This document shows positions 4,922 to 5,750 of a stretch of DNA of 5,750 nucleotides, piece after piece. The position numbers were made by a program, and so were the translations under genes. The DNA comes from an uncultured Flavobacteriaceae bacterium. Its GTDB lineage: Bacteria > Bacteroidota > Bacteroidia > Flavobacteriales > Flavobacteriaceae. Where the stretch lies: the NCBI GenBank assembly GCA_947311815.1, contig CAMZMA010000265.1, positions 1 through 5,750 of the forward strand, read 5' to 3'. Position 1 is the stretch's first letter. The number at the start of each line of letters is the position of its first letter. The notes under the pieces are model-generated. The model was not told the DNA's origin and searched no databases. It was given only the letters and a program-made list of their open reading frames with translations.

Positions 4922-5750
4922 TGAAAATCAATTTTAAAAACGTATTATTTTTAATAATTTTTAGCCTTTTGTTTAATTGTGCTAGAAAAGGAAGACCCGA
5001 AGGAGGTCCAAAAGATGAGAATGCTCCTATTTTAGTGACGGCTGTACCGCCTTATGAAACTACCCATTTTAATCAAGATAATATTAGAATTTATTTTGAT
5101 GAATATATTACGTTAAAAGACTTGAACAAGCAGTTAGTAGTTTCACCCCCAATGAAAACGACGCCCTTAATTACTCCTCAAGGATCGCCAAGTAAATACA
5201 TAAATATTAAAATTTTAGATACGTTATTGCAAAACACTACTTATATTTTTAATTTTGGTAATGCGGTTCAAGACAATAATGAAGGGAATAAAATAGAGAG
5301 TTTTAAATATGTTTTTTCTACTGGAGATTATATAGATTCTCTGTTTTTAAGAGGTTCGGTAAAAGATGTTTTGTTTAAAAAAACACCCAAAAACACAAGT
5401 ATTCTACTTTATAAAGCAGATAGCGTTTATCATGATTCAATCGTTTATAAACAAAAGCCAAATTATGTTACAAGTACTTTAGATACTACTAATTTTACGT
5501 TTTCTAACTTAAAAAAAGGCAACTATTTTGTGATAGCATTGCAAGAAGAATCGAAAGATTATTTGTACAATCCAAAATCTGATAAAATCGGTTTTCTTAA
5601 AAATTCTATCTCTTTGCCTAACGACAGTGTTTTAGTAGATAAATTGATGCTGTTTAAAGAAGTACAACCTTATAAATTCAAAAAAGGAAAGGAAACTTCT
5701 AAAGGGAAAATTGTTTTCGGTTTTACTGGTGAAAGGAAGAATTTTAAAAT
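4921..5750 (+). CDS. Ig-like domain (Big_5-type) lipoprotein, 3' end outside window
   Basis: The frame is open from the GTG at 4921 to the right edge, giving 276 complete codons. A TAA at 4909-4911 closes the frame upstream and no ATG lies between, so GTG is the only plausible start. Residues 2-19 form a lipoprotein signal peptide, KIN then a hydrophobic core, with the lipobox LFNC and C20 as the lipid-modified residue. After the Cys comes the basic ARKGRPEGGPKDE, which lacks the acidic export signal of surface lipoproteins, so a periplasm-facing location is likely, as inference. Residues about 33-136 form one bacterial Ig-like domain: NAPILVTAVPP, IRIYFDEYITLKDL, LVVSPP, then YIFNFGNAVQDNNEGN and YVFSTGD. 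The remainder looks beta-rich and repeats a carbohydrate-binding-like or Ig-like layout (LFLRGSVKDV, FTFSNLKKGNYFVIALQEE). I recall proteins of this kind in many flavobacteria, but no function is established. Confidence 0.9.
   Translation, partial: MKINFKNVLFLIIFSLLFNCARKGRPEGGPKDENAPILVTAVPPYETTHFNQDNIRIYFDEYITLKDLNKQLVVSPPMKTTPLITPQGSPSKYINIKILDTLLQNTTYIFNFGNAVQDNNEGNKIESFKYVFSTGDYIDSLFLRGSVKDVLFKKTPKNTSILLYKADSVYHDSIVYKQKPNYVTSTLDTTNFTFSNLKKGNYFVIALQEESKDYLYNPKSDKIGFLKNSISLPNDSVLVDKLMLFKEVQPYKFKKGKETSKGKIVFGFTGERKNFK

Overview
The window looks like ordinary chromosome from a low-GC member of the Bacteroidota, most likely a marine-type Flavobacteriaceae. The evidence is the AT-rich coding sequence, the absence of Shine-Dalgarno sites, several matches to the Bacteroidota promoter pattern (TTG or TTTG near -33, TAnnTTTG near -7), a short ATP synthase epsilon subunit, and a single-chain glycyl-tRNA synthetase. 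The genus is inference. I see no tRNA, rRNA, CRISPR array, insertion sequence or phage gene.

Layout. Bases 1-714 hold the end of atpD and all of atpC, the catalytic beta and small epsilon subunits of F1 ATP synthase. They are separated by a 73-base gap built from heptamer repeats, and the pair is closed by a strong terminator. A hotdog-fold acyl-CoA thioesterase (789-1301) starts only about a dozen bases past that terminator and ends in its own perfect-stem terminator. A secreted, probably outer-membrane beta-barrel protein of unknown function (1483-2058) follows with its own promoter. It meets a minus-strand small cupin gene (2102-2440) tail to tail across a shared bidirectional terminator.

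Upstream of the cupin lies the minus-strand glycyl-tRNA synthetase gene (2550-4091), with its own terminator. It is divergent from a plus-strand ComF-family phosphoribosyltransferase-like gene (4170-4856). The 78-base gap between them carries two back-to-back promoter candidates that share one TTGTCAA element. The window ends inside an Ig-like-domain lipoprotein gene that starts with GTG at 4921 and stays open to the right edge.

How the genes work together. Only atpD and atpC clearly share a job. The other genes are mostly single transcription units, each with its own terminator or promoter signal; ComF and the lipoprotein may be co-transcribed. I found no novel multigene system. The points worth a second look are regulatory: the repeat-built atpD-atpC spacer that can fold over the atpC start, a 24-base palindrome at the cupin promoter, the shared divergent promoter core, and a promoter-like element that overlaps the lipoprotein start codon.
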